A DNA stretch of 64,000 bases. It comes from Pestalotiopsis fici W106-1 (Eukaryota > Ascomycota > Sordariomycetes > Amphisphaeriales > Sporocadaceae). The notes under the pieces were generated by a model, which did no database searches, had not been told where the DNA came from, and worked only from the letters and a program-made list of their open reading frames with translations. This document shows, piece by piece, positions 48,479 to 59,699 of this stretch (position 1 is the stretch's first letter; every line of letters begins with the position of its first letter). The translations under genes and the position numbers were made by a program. The stretch is taken from NCBI RefSeq assembly GCF_000516985.1, contig NW_006917101.1:1976834-2040833 (forward strand), given 5' to 3'.

Positions 48479-49751
48479 TCAGCCCCTGCGGCGCCGCTCG
48501 TCACGACCTCGAGGTGGGGATCGTGAGCGTCGGCGCTCATTGGCGACTCGGAGCGGAGATCGAGAGCGCGTACGCTCACCAACAGACTCGTTGGCGGCCC
48601 TGGCTCCCCAGGCAAAGCCTTCGAGAAAGGCACGGGAAGCGGTAGGGTCTGCCATGATCTCGCTTCTCATGCTGTCCTGACGGCCGAAGATGCGTCGGAT
48701 CTTGGCCAGCAACAGGGCCGCTTCGAGTTCTTCCTCCTCTCGAAGCTGGTGAGATCTTTTCTCGTTTTCTCGTCGGCGGTCTTCTCGGTGGCGGTCTTCC
48801 TGGTGGCTTGAATCAGAGCTAAAGCCTCGGCTCGTGGTCGTCGAGCTTTCGATAGGGACATGGTCTTCTAGGTACAGGAGAGCCATCTTTGCGGCTTCTT
48901 GCTTCGCTTGTCTAGCATCGGTCCAAGTTCGCTTATCGATAATTCTCATACCCTTGATCTCGACCACGCATGAGAATCTTCCATCGTGGGTCATGAACTC
49001 TCGGAAGACAGGGTTGAACTTTCTGCGCTGACACTCGGCACTCAGCACGGCGCAGGGCGATGGAACTATGACTTCATGACGTCCTCTGGAACGCCCATCC
49101 TCCCCTTGAGCGCGCGGATGGTCCTCGCGCTTGGGGACGATGGATCCCAGAACCTGAGAGGCTGGTCGATGAGGAATGGCAGCGGTATTAATGACGCGAG
49201 ACGTGCGATTCGAGCCAGCTGCTATGATTGAGCGTGAGTGAGTAAGTTCTGAGAATTGAGGGTTGTTTTGGGTCAATCACTTACTTTGGACAGGTCCAGC
49301 GGAGCGCTGTCCATGAATCTCAGCCCGTACAGGCTTGTTCATGGCATCAATCTTGGTCTGGGCTTGAGTTGCAATGCCCTGTAGCATCTGGCGGAAACGG
49401 GCTTGGCCAGTGTTATCCTGGCCTCCGGGTTCCATTCTGGTGGATGAAAGATCAGTGGTACTGGAGGCAGGGGGCTTGGCTGGTAGTCCAGCGACGGGCT
49501 GCTGTTGTTGCGCAGGACTCGAGTTTCCTCCTAAAGGCAGGTCGTCAGCTAATGTGGAAGGCAGAAGTTGTTGGACTGAAATGGATGAAAGCCCCTCAAC
49601 TCATGCGCGAAGATGTAAGACAGCTCAGTTTCCTCTGCTCTGAGAAGATGCAATGACGGAGCTCCCTTTTCTTCTTTTCTTTTTGCTTACCTCCAGGGGA
49701 GCATTCTTGCTGCTCCTCCAATTCGCGGTCCAACATATCCATGACAGCCAT
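48479..49751 (-). CDS. dsRNA-binding-motif protein with RS-rich C-terminus
   Basis: Three exons (49751-49691, 49530-49285, 49218-48479) give 348 aa with all phases closing. Seen directly: an N-terminal segment MAVMDMLDRELEEQQ, a Gln/Pro linker, a helix (RFRQMLQGIATQAQTKIDAM), then one double-stranded RNA-binding motif (FNPVFREFMTHDGRFSCVVE through KQEAAKMALLYLEDHV), and a tail with Arg-Glu and RS/SR repeats (RSPLRVANERRRSRSPP). dsRBD plus RS region suggests a nuclear protein in RNA processing; no catalytic domain such as RNase III is present. The last acceptor is a tandem TAGCAG, so two products differing by one residue are possible. I assign no gene name. Confidence 0.8.
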
Positions 49752-50526
49752 GTTGTGAATTTGCCAATAATAATAATGGCAAGTCCGTGTTTTGATTTAG
49801 GAGCGATGGCCCATGAGATGACGACTGCGTACCTAGGCAGTTAAGTCCAATGATCCCTCTTGTTTGCGTGACGACAGTGCCTGTAAAACAAATACGTGCA
49901 GCGACCTACTCCTAGTTTCTTTTAGTGGATGCTTGTTGAGTTTTCAACAATGTAGTGAGCCTGTTGTCGCCAGTGAAGCAGCCAAAACACGACAAGACGA
50001 CTGGTGCTCATGTCGTGGACAGGTAACCAATAAACAGGCAGTCTTTCAAACGCTGAAGTAACAAAAGTCTATTAAGCGGACCTTTTTGCAACAGCAAATG
50101 AACCGAGCTCCTGCATTAGTTTTATGCAACGTTACAGAAACTACGACCCGATCAATAAGAGAAACAATGATGGGAGCATGCGAATGAGAAGTATGGAGGA
50201 GAAAGGGAAAGCAGTAGCAACCAGCCAAGGGCAGGCAACCATTCACTGGCCGGTACTCTCCAAGACAGGTCGACTGTAACATGGCCTATACTTCTATATC
50301 TCGGCGTTGATTACTGGCTTCAGATTAGTAATATATTGGCAGCAAAACACCCAGAATCAATTGCAGTAGGCACAATCCATGGTTCGCTTGGAGTTAGTTT
50401 GATATGACTAAATAGACTATTGTTGCCGGATAGATCAGGTAAATGAAATAAATTTGGAGGGTAAAAATGATAAATTACGTGCATTATATCAACTCTACAT
50501 TACAAATCACCAGTTGAATAAGAATT
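49752..50526. other. Intergenic
   Basis: 775 bp upstream of the dsRBD gene and downstream of the SDR gene. No supportable gene or repeat. Confidence 0.5.
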
Positions 50527-51567
50527 TTACATTTTGCTTGGCATTCTCATACCACCATCGAGCCTCAGTACCGTTCCGTTCAACATGACATTCTCAATCG
50601 CGTGCTTCGCTAGTCCGGCGAATTCTTCCGGCTGCCCTTCCCTCCTTGGAAACTCCATGGATTTCTCTAGACTGGCACGGACCTTGTCAGACATCATGCT
50701 GGTCATCCTGCTGGCAAACAAACTTGGTGCAATCGTAACGACTCTGATGCCGTACCGGGCCAAATCTCGGGTCATGGGTAGAGTCATTGCCGTGACAGCT
50801 CCCTTGGAGGCCGAGTAAGAGACTTGTCCCTTTTGCCCGTCGAAGGCGGCAGAAGACGCCACCATGATGACGATACCGCGCTCGCCGTCGGGCACAGATG
50901 GCTGCGTCTTGGCAATGTGTACGATGGCTTGCCGTACCAGATCAATAGTGCCACGGAGGTTGACATTCATGACAAAGTCAAAGTCATCCAGACTCAAAGC
51001 GTCTCCATTCCGGTCAAGCATCTGCAAACTTGTTAGAAGGACTGTCTCATGAACGACAATATCACTGCATCCCCGATGCTTGAGTTGATAACAAGTTACG
51101 TACAGTAGCTGGAGTGCTGACCCCGGCAGCCGGAATGACACCACCCAAGGGCTTGCCCGTCTCCTTGATCCAGGCAACGGTGCCATCAACAGCAGCCTTG
51201 ATGCTGTCCGTTTCCAAGACGTTGCAAACGAAGAATTTGGTCTGCGGGCCCAGCTTCGAGACAATGGCCGCGCCGTTCTCATCGTTCATGTCGAGAACTG
51301 CAACATAGCCACCGGCTGCAACCAAGGTCTCTACACATGCTTGGCCGAGACCAGAGGCACTATACGATCGTCAGTGATTGTTGACAAGGAATCCCATCAT
51401 AAGCCAGCCAGTGTTTGAAGTCGTATAACGTGGCTATGGTCTCAGCGGGACAAAGAGTGGATTTGCCAGCATGTGAACGTAAATGGTGGATCGCGGTTTT
51501 ATGCCGAGTCCAGGATTGGGAAGATTTACCCGCCAGAGATGATGAATGTTCTCCCTTCTATTTTCAT
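50527..51567 (-). CDS. Short-chain dehydrogenase/reductase (3-hydroxyacyl-CoA dehydrogenase type II-like)
   Basis: Three exons (51567-51530, 51359-51104, 51021-50527) give 262 aa, a normal length for a classical SDR. The first exon encodes only MKIEGRTFIISGG; the intron splits the cofactor motif, which splicing restores as GGASGLG (12-18). Also seen: Asp at the end of the second strand (AVLDMN, favouring NAD), the NVNLRG-type Asn region, the catalytic Ser154/155 in MVASSAAF, and Tyr167 with Lys171 in YSASK. The overall pattern, including VPDGERGIVIMVAS and the short C-terminus after LDGGMRM, fits HSD10-like 3-hydroxyacyl-CoA dehydrogenases. The substrate is inferred by resemblance only. No mitochondrial presequence is obvious. 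Confidence 0.9.
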
Positions 51568-52306
51568 CTTGACCAAAGTATCAGTTGACAATTCATCAAA
51601 GTACTCAAAATAGAATATGATGCATCGGTGAATCAAAGGGACATATTCTTGTCAAAAACAGGCAATCTTATGACCTCTTGTAGACAATGCTAGGCCGGTA
51701 ATTCCCCCAGTTCGGCGCCGGTAAGCACGAGCCAGAACCCACCCGCTGCCTCGGCCCCCCATTACGACACAAATCAGTGTGCACTGAACGGCTGACGGGA
51801 ACAAGGACGTCCAAAGTCCACTAAACTCATAGCGGGTTTTGTGTTAGGTAAACCTGCTAACCATGGCTGCAAGTCTGGATGCTCCTAACACTTGACGGGC
51901 CGTCCAATCCCAGCAGTGATCCATTGCTGTTGTGTCGTCACAATCTCACTGCTGATAAGGATTCCCCAGCCTTAGGAGCTGCCGCTTGAAACAACATGAG
52001 ATTCGGCATCTCGTCGCAGCAAGGATTATTACTTGTTGGAAATCCGCACGTCTCCTGAAGCCGCATCGCGCACAAAAAAGCAACGACCATTTCTTTGATG
52101 ATAAACACATTTCTCGTCGCCAAGCTACTTGTTCGCATGAGCTCTGCCTCTTCTTCTCGTGCTCTACATTCGACAACAACGGCCGCAACACTAAACACCA
52201 CACCGCTCGCACCGAAACACATGCGACCCACTTCACCGTGAACGTCCGATCTTGCGGGACAGCAAGACATTCAACATCGGAGACACGACGACATAATATA
52301 CACATC
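51568..52306. other. Divergent promoter region between SDR and Rab genes
   Basis: 739 bp that should hold both promoters. The short frames on each strand have no domain. Confidence 0.5.
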
Positions 52307-53496
52307 ATGACGAGGCCACGGGGCTTATCCGCCGCGAGCGAGGAGAGCACCGGCACGGCTGGCGAACAAGTAGGCATCACTCGAGGCAGTAGCGGGCGGA
52401 GCGCCGGAACACAGGAAAGATACCGAATGCTGACGATAGTCTTGTGAGCAGGAGCTTGGAAGCATGTATGATTACCTCGCCAAGATCGTATTGCTCGGAC
52501 CCAGCGGAACGGGAAAGTGAGTCTATCATGTTCTCCCAAGACTGTTCCTTATGGCGCCCGCCATCCTTCCACCAGTCTTGCAACTCCACAACTTGCATTT
52601 TGTAACGGCCTCTTTAACTGACATCGGTCGTCTCCGTTTCTAGATCCTGTCTCCTCCACCGTTTCGTCAAGTCCGAGTGGCGCATTCTCTCGTCGCAAAC
52701 CATAGGAGTCGAGTTCGCCAGCAAGATCATCAAGGTCGGCACGGGTGCAAGGCGGAAGCGCATCAAGCTTCAACTCTGGGACACGGCCGGCACGGAGCGC
52801 TTTCGGTCCGTCTCGCGATCCTACTACCGCGGCGCCGCCGGCGCCGTCCTGGTCTACGATCTTACCAACCACAGCACGTTCCGGGCGCTGCAGCCGTTCC
52901 TCAATGACGCCAACGCCCTCGCGAGCCCCAACCTCAGCACTATTCTCGTCGGCAACAAGCTCGACCTCAGCGGCGACGAAGACAGTCTGATTGACTTTGG
53001 GCCCCCGCCCACGCCCGGTGGTAGCATGAGCAGCGCAACAGGTCCGTACGGCACGAGTTTCCAGAGCACGGCGACGAATCCAGGACTCGGTGCAATGCAA
53101 CGAGCGACGGAGGCGCCCGAGGGTCGTGAGGTCAGCAGTGCAGATGCGACTCGCTGGGCGAGTCGTGTCAACGTACCAGTGGCCATGGAGGTGTCGGCGT
53201 TTACCGGAGAGGGTGTCGACGAGGTGTTTGCAAGACTGGCGAGGACGATCCTCACCAAAATTGAGCTGGGAGAGATAGATCCGGACGACCCGATGAGCGG
53301 TATCCAGTACGGCGACGGCGGCATGTGGACAGCGGGCGCCAGCGACGGCGGCAGTATCAAGAGCGGTCTCACTGTTGACGATACAGACTATGGAGGCGTC
53401 AGAAGGAGAAAGAAGGGTAAGGGCAGGGGCACCGTGGCATTAAGAGAGTGGGAAGAGGTCTTCTCGCTGGGCGGTCGGAGGCGCGGTTGCTGTTAA
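52307..53496 (+). CDS. Rab4-like small GTPase
   Basis: Three exons (52307-52369, 52452-52516, 52644-53496) give 326 aa. Rab4 proteins act in endosome-to-surface recycling. Seen directly: G1 GPSGTGKS (37-44, split by the second intron), switch I TIGVEF, G3 WDTAGTERF, YYRGAAGAVLVYD, G4 GNKLDL, G5-type SAF, then KIELGEIDPDDPMSGIQYGDG, which is characteristic of Rab4, and a C-terminal Gly-Cys-Cys for double prenylation. Unusual points: a Ser/Thr/Gly-rich insert of about 45 residues between G4 and G5, an extended C-terminal region, and Thr93 where most Rabs have the catalytic Gln. The first exon is short and less certain; translation could instead start at ATG 52464. Confidence 0.88.
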
Positions 53497-54794
53497 GGGT
53501 ATGGCGAGGCGGGCCTTTTCTTTCTTTCTTTTTTGCACCCTCTTTTCGAACTTGTTTCCCAAGACGCCACAGGCCTGGATGGCTTGTGACAAACTCACGA
53601 TGAGTGTACTGGACGACTATATGATGATACCTACCTTTGTGTTTATGTCGAATAGCGACAATGCCTAGACTGCAATGATTCAAGAATGACTCTCTGTTAG
53701 AGGGAGCCTGATAGACTAATAGGGGTCTCTGCCCTGTTGAAACAAATAACGATACTACAACGATTCCATGATACCTGGTCCTTCGCCTTTTTTTTCGGCC
53801 GTTTAAATTACAAGAGTAAAGAGAAAGAATGTAGCGTCACGACGCGTTTTACCCATCATTGCAACGAAAGAATGGTCTTCCCCTGCTCTGGCTGAGAACA
53901 AGTCTTTGAAATGAGTAACAGCTTGTCCTACAGCCAGGATGTCCCCAAGTATGTATCAAGAAATATCTCGACTCACCTTCATCTCCTCCCATCGATGAGA
54001 CTGACTTTACTGCTCTCTTGAGTTTGGAATACGCCAGGGTTTGATTGGACTCTGTCATCGTGCCATGCGCATTGCTGACAAGTTCTTGATCTGCTTTGAG
54101 AGGAATATCTTCAAGGACAACATGCAAATGGTCAGAATAGCTTAGCGGTGAGAGCATCGGATTAGTACAGGGGTTCCTGGGTAGAGTCGTCTAATCTAAC
54201 GGTCGCGAGGTCGATTCGCGTCTCAGTGTTTGTTTGCTTATTTTTCTTTTTCCGTCTCTCTTTCAAAGAATGAAACCCCATCCTGCGCTGTCCTTGCTCT
54301 AGAAGCAAGCAAGAATGACACGTACATGAGAGATGACAGTTGGGCGCGAGAACCTCAATAGTTTCGCGTAACAGAGCGTCTTGGCATCCAGACTATCTTG
54401 AGATGTTGCATATCTGGTGATTACCTTTCCAGGACGTATCAAACAAAGATCTACGCCACTGTCATGAGATATGTGAAAATATATTGCCGTGATGAAATAA
54501 TTCATATCTGCGTATCGTCGTGTTGACCCGTTTCTGTCTTGTCCTTGGCAAGTAACTCAGTACTACACATGATTTCTTCCATTTTTGGCGTTCGAATGAT
54601 CTTCGATTGATCCAATTGACTTTGACCGTCATTTCATTCACTTTCCCACTGGCCTTTTATTTGGGAAGCTAAGTGTCAGATGGTGGATTATGGTTCCTAT
54701 ATACTGGGGTGTGCTTGAGCACACGGATTAACCCTATGGTGTTTAGATAGATATACGGGATCTTCCGGGGATTAGCCGGGGCCACCTAAATAAG
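53497..54794. other. Intergenic up to the retrotransposon block
   Basis: About 1.3 kb of normal composition with no supportable protein gene. It contains the tRNA-like sequence listed separately and ends abruptly at the A+T-rich block. Confidence 0.5.
54130..54228 (+). other. Degenerate tRNA-like sequence
   Basis: A box-A-like TAGCTTAGCGG and a box-B-like GGTCGATTC are spaced as in an intron-bearing tRNA gene, with a perfect CGCGA/TCGCG T-stem and a GATTAG/CTAATC stem across the possible intron. But the acceptor arms pair poorly, the T-loop is not canonical and the anticodon stem does not close. It looks like a tRNA relic rather than a working gene. Confidence 0.25.
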
Positions 54795-56899
54795 CGTATA
54801 TTTTATTAAAATTAAAAGGCGCAAAATATAAATTAATATATTATATAATTAATATTTATATTAAATTAGTTTAAATTTTAATAGGAAAGTATTATTTTAA
54901 TTAATAATTAAGAGTTTTAATGCTTCCGCCGAAGCTATAAAAATAATAATTACGAAAAAAGCCGGAATCGGCTTAACGGCATTATTAAAAATAACCTCCG
55001 ATTAAAATAATTAAAAATATGCGTTTTAAATTTAGGTATAAATTACCGGATTAATTAATTACTTTAAAAATAAAATAACTTTAATTAAAACCTTAATTGA
55101 ACCGGATATAAAAAAAACTAAATATATAAAAACCGCGATAGCAACCTTTAAAGCTATAAACGAAAGCGACGATCTAAATATTTAAAATAAAAAAAACAAA
55201 AAATAAATAATAACGGATTTTACTAAAAAAAATCAAAAATCGTTTAACTTCGATTATAATTATTATAAAATAAAAAAGGCTATATATATTAAGCAATATA
55301 CGGCGATTAAAAAAATTATAAAATAAATAATTATTATAATTTTTTTAAATTTTTTTTTACGTATTATTTAATTAATAAGCCTTTATATAAATAATACGAA
55401 AATTTAAAAGCTCGCTATAATAAATTAGCTATAAATAATAAAAAAAAAGCAAAAAAATAATATTTAAAAGCTTTTAAGCCTCCGAAAATATTAAAAAAAG
55501 CTGCTAATTAAGTTAATAAATAAAAAATAATTATAGCGAAAGCCTAAATAAAGCAAATAATTAAAATATAAAATAATTCGGTTTAAGCTATAAATTTTTT
55601 AAATATAATTATTTTAATTATATTATAATAAGCCGTTTTTTATTAAATTTATAAAAAATAAAATATTTTAAATAAAAATTTAAAATATCGGATAATAAAT
55701 AATAACTTCCGTAAAAATTTAAGCATTTAATAGCCGATTAAGCTAAAAATTAGGAAAGGCGCTTTCGCAATTTACGCTAATAAAATTAAAAAATAGCCTT
55801 AAAACGGATAAAATAAAAACGCTTACCTTATTAAAAATTAAATGCCTTCCCGATTAAATACGGCTAATTTATATAAAAAAAATAAACGAATTACCTATAA
55901 TAAAAGGCAAAAAAATACTAAATATTTTATTTATTATTTTTTTACGCTTTTAATTTATATTTTTATATATTTTTAAAAAAAAGCCTATTTAGGTTTCGTT
56001 TTTAAAAATAAAATATAAATATAAATAAATAAAGCTTTTAAAAAAGACCCTAATTTATAAAAATAAATTCGCAATATAAAAAGGATTAAAATTAGCCGAA
56101 TTAATATATTATAAATAATTAAAAAAAATCGCTTTTAATTAATATAAATTAATAAAACGGACGATTAATAATAAATGTATAAAATAATTTTGCAATATTT
56201 ATAAAAAATTACCTTTTACACTATTTAGTTATTTTAAATTTAGCGATAACGATTTTAATTATAAATATAAAAAAAGGCTTATTAATTATAGGCAAGCTTT
56301 TAATTACGATTTTATTTAATTAAGCAACCGGAAATTACCTATTTATGGATACGGTATAATAATTATATAACTCGGATTTAAAATATTATTATTAAATAAT
56401 ATAGCTTATTATTTTAGGCTATTAATTATATTAATATTATTTTGTTAATTATAAAGATAAAGATATTATTAAAATAATAAAAACGACTTTATAATATTAT
56501 ATAAAAAAATAGATTTTTAATTAATATATTTTAAAACCGATACGGATAATACGTTTTCGAATATAAATTTTACGAATTACCTTTAGCGTTATTTGCTATT
56601 TACTAAAAAAAATATATAATATAAATAAAAAGGCTATTATTAATTAGGGAAATTATATAATAATATTATAAAATAAGATATTTAGGCCCGGTAATTTTCG
56701 AATATTTTATTTATTTATTTTAAAAGGTAAAAATTAAAAAATTAATTATAATAAAATATAAAGCCTACGTATTTATAAAAATTACGCGCTAATTACGGCA
56801 AGCGCTACGGCTAATTAACGAAAATTATAACGAATAATTAGCTATAAATTTTTATAATTATATTAAAAAAATCGAAAATTATATATTTTAAATACTAAT

Positions 56900-57540
56900 T
56901 ATTTATTAGCAAATAAGATATATATAGGATTATTATTTTACGGAAAAAATTACGGTTATATTAATTAACGCTTTCCGATCGTTTTTAAGCATAATAAAAA
57001 CCTAATATAATATTAAAATTAAAATTATTAAATGCGATAACGAAATTATAAAAATTAAATAAATAATAAAAAAATATTTCGAAAATAAATATATTAAATT
57101 CGAGCCTTTAGCATTATATATATAAGCCTAAAATAAAATTATTAAACGCTTAAAGGGTATAATTAAAAAAAAACGGGTAATACGCATTAGCGCAAAACTC
57201 TTTTATTAACTTTAGCCCGAAATCGGTAAAACCGCGGTATATTTATATAATCGCACGCCGAATTATAATTTCCGATAACGTATATTATATATAAAATTTT
57301 ATAAAATAGTTATAAAAGCAAAAAAAATTCTAAATCTAAGCTATAAGCCTAATTAAACTTATTTTAAAGTATTCGGATATAAAGCGTATATAATAACGCT
57401 AACGGTATAATAAAAATTCGGCCGTTTATAGCGATTAGCACCTAAAGCATAAATAAAATATTTAATCGGATATAAGTTATTTAATATTTATAAAATTTAA
57501 ATTCTTAATTAAAATAAATTAATTATATAACGGGACATTC
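56900..57540 (+). pseudogene. Copia integrase remnant, copy 1
   Basis: Plus-strand translation shows an eroded integrase core around 57.0-57.2 kb, with an acidic Cys-Asp-Asn-Glu type segment, and the C-terminal integrase block near 57456, read as KYLIGYKLFNIYKI followed by a stop. I found no reverse transcriptase for this copy before copy 2 begins, so it is truncated or interrupted. Confidence 0.6.
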
Positions 57541-59699
57541 ACTTTATATACTTATAATTCTTAAAAAAATCTTTAAATTAAACTAATCAAGCTTTATAAA
57601 AGCTCCTAAATAAATATATAAATACGACCTACCCTCTATTTCATTTATATAAAATTAAACTACTTTTAATTACTTATTTATGCTTATATACCGCTTTTAT
57701 TAAATAATATCGAAACCCTAAATTATAAGCTTTTTTAATTATTATAATTATAAGCCCGGTATATACGTAGCTAAATTATTATTAAATTTTCCGTATATTT
57801 ATATTATTTAATAAGATATTAACGGAATTTAATTTTTAAAATCTAATTTTTAAAATTCCGATTAATATTTTAAATTCGATTTTCAAAATTAAAATACCAA
57901 AAACCTTATTTTTTTATAAAAAATATTATTTTACGCAAGCTTCGATACCTAAAGCTATACGGTTAAAATTAAGCTTATTTACTAAAAAAATTAAATAGCT
58001 TAATTTTTATAATACCGGTTTTTTTCGGAATAAAATACTATTTAAAATTATATTAATCTTAAATGAACGAAACTATAGCTATAAGCTAAATAGCCCTTTT
58101 TAATAAAAATTTATAAATCTAAGCTTTAATATTAATTCGAAAACGACCTAATTTAGCAAATTTCCGATTAAAATAAAAAAAATCTAAATACTAAAAGAAA
58201 TAAACCTATTTTTTCCGAGCTCCTTCGCTAAAAAAAACTTTTTAAAAAATATTTTTAAAAATTTAAAACCTAAGCGTTTAACCTCGAAAAAAATTCGTTA
58301 TTTAACGGTATATTAATAAATTTAAAAAATAAATGCAAAATTTTATAAATACTAAATTTTAAACTATTATATTTATAAAAGCTTTAAATTAAAATAACTA
58401 TATTATTCGGAATTTTTACCGTATACTCTAAAATTTAATAGCCCTAACCGAAAAAAATCTCTTAAAGCAGGTTTTTAAAAAATATAAAAACGTATTTATT
58501 AAAGCCAATCGAGTTTAAAACCCTATTATTTAGCATCGAAAATAGCATAAAAAATTCGAATTAACGCGCCGCTATAAATCGGAAATAGCAATCGGTCCCT
58601 TCGCTATAAATAACTTTTTAAACGCTATTAACGATAAAAATTTTTTAAAATAAGGAATATTAATTAAAAAAAAATTAATAAATAGCTATATTCCGAAAAT
58701 TTTATGCTTTTAAATTTAAAAAATATGCTTTAAAAAAATTTATATTTAAAAAATAAAATTAGCCGATTTCGGTAACGGGTTTTCGCCGCTTTTAACGCTA
58801 ATAGCTTTAGCTTTAAGGCTTTTAATTTAAAAAGCTCCGGAAACCCCGATAAAAATATTATATACTTATATCGAGCTTTTAAAAAAACTATTTACCGATG
58901 GCCCTTAAAGCAATATTTTATCTTAAAATATACGCTTACGGGCTTTATTAAGCGTATTATTAAAGTATTAAATAATAAAGCCTTAAAGAAAATTCGAGCT
59001 TAAATTAAATATAATAAATATAAAATTTTAAAAAATAACCTAAAAAAGAAAAGCTGGATTAAAAACTAAAAATTTAGAGTTACAAATTAATAAAATCCGT
59101 TTAAAACCTTTAATCCTTAGCTTACCGGCAATTTTAATATTATAATTATAAATCCCTATATCGTCGGTTTAAATAACTAATTAGCGGTATATTTTATTAT
59201 TTAATTTAAATACTTTTTATACGAAAATACCCTTTTAAATAATTATAGTTTAATTTATATTGCTAATAATATTAAATTATTTATTTTAGGCTTTTTTAAG
59301 CCTAATAAAACCGGATCCGTAATCGAAATTAAAACCTTAGTTTTATTTATTAAAAGATACGGAACCAAAATTATTAAAAATATATTTAAAAGCTTTAATA
59401 ATTAAATTGCAATATTAATTTTAATTAATATAGCCTATATTTTTAGTTTTTATTATAATATTATATCGGAAATTAAATTAAAAAAAAAAGGCGTTTAAAA
59501 ATATAATTTTAATATTATTTTTAAAATTAGTAATTTAAAATAAAATTAAATAATTGCTAAATTTATAAAAAAATATAACCTAATATTTTTTTAATATATT
59601 AAATTTATTATTTACCTTTTTAAAATCCTTTCCGAAATAAACGTAAACTTTTATTATTTAATAGCTTTTAAACGTATTAACTATCGAAAATTATAACGG

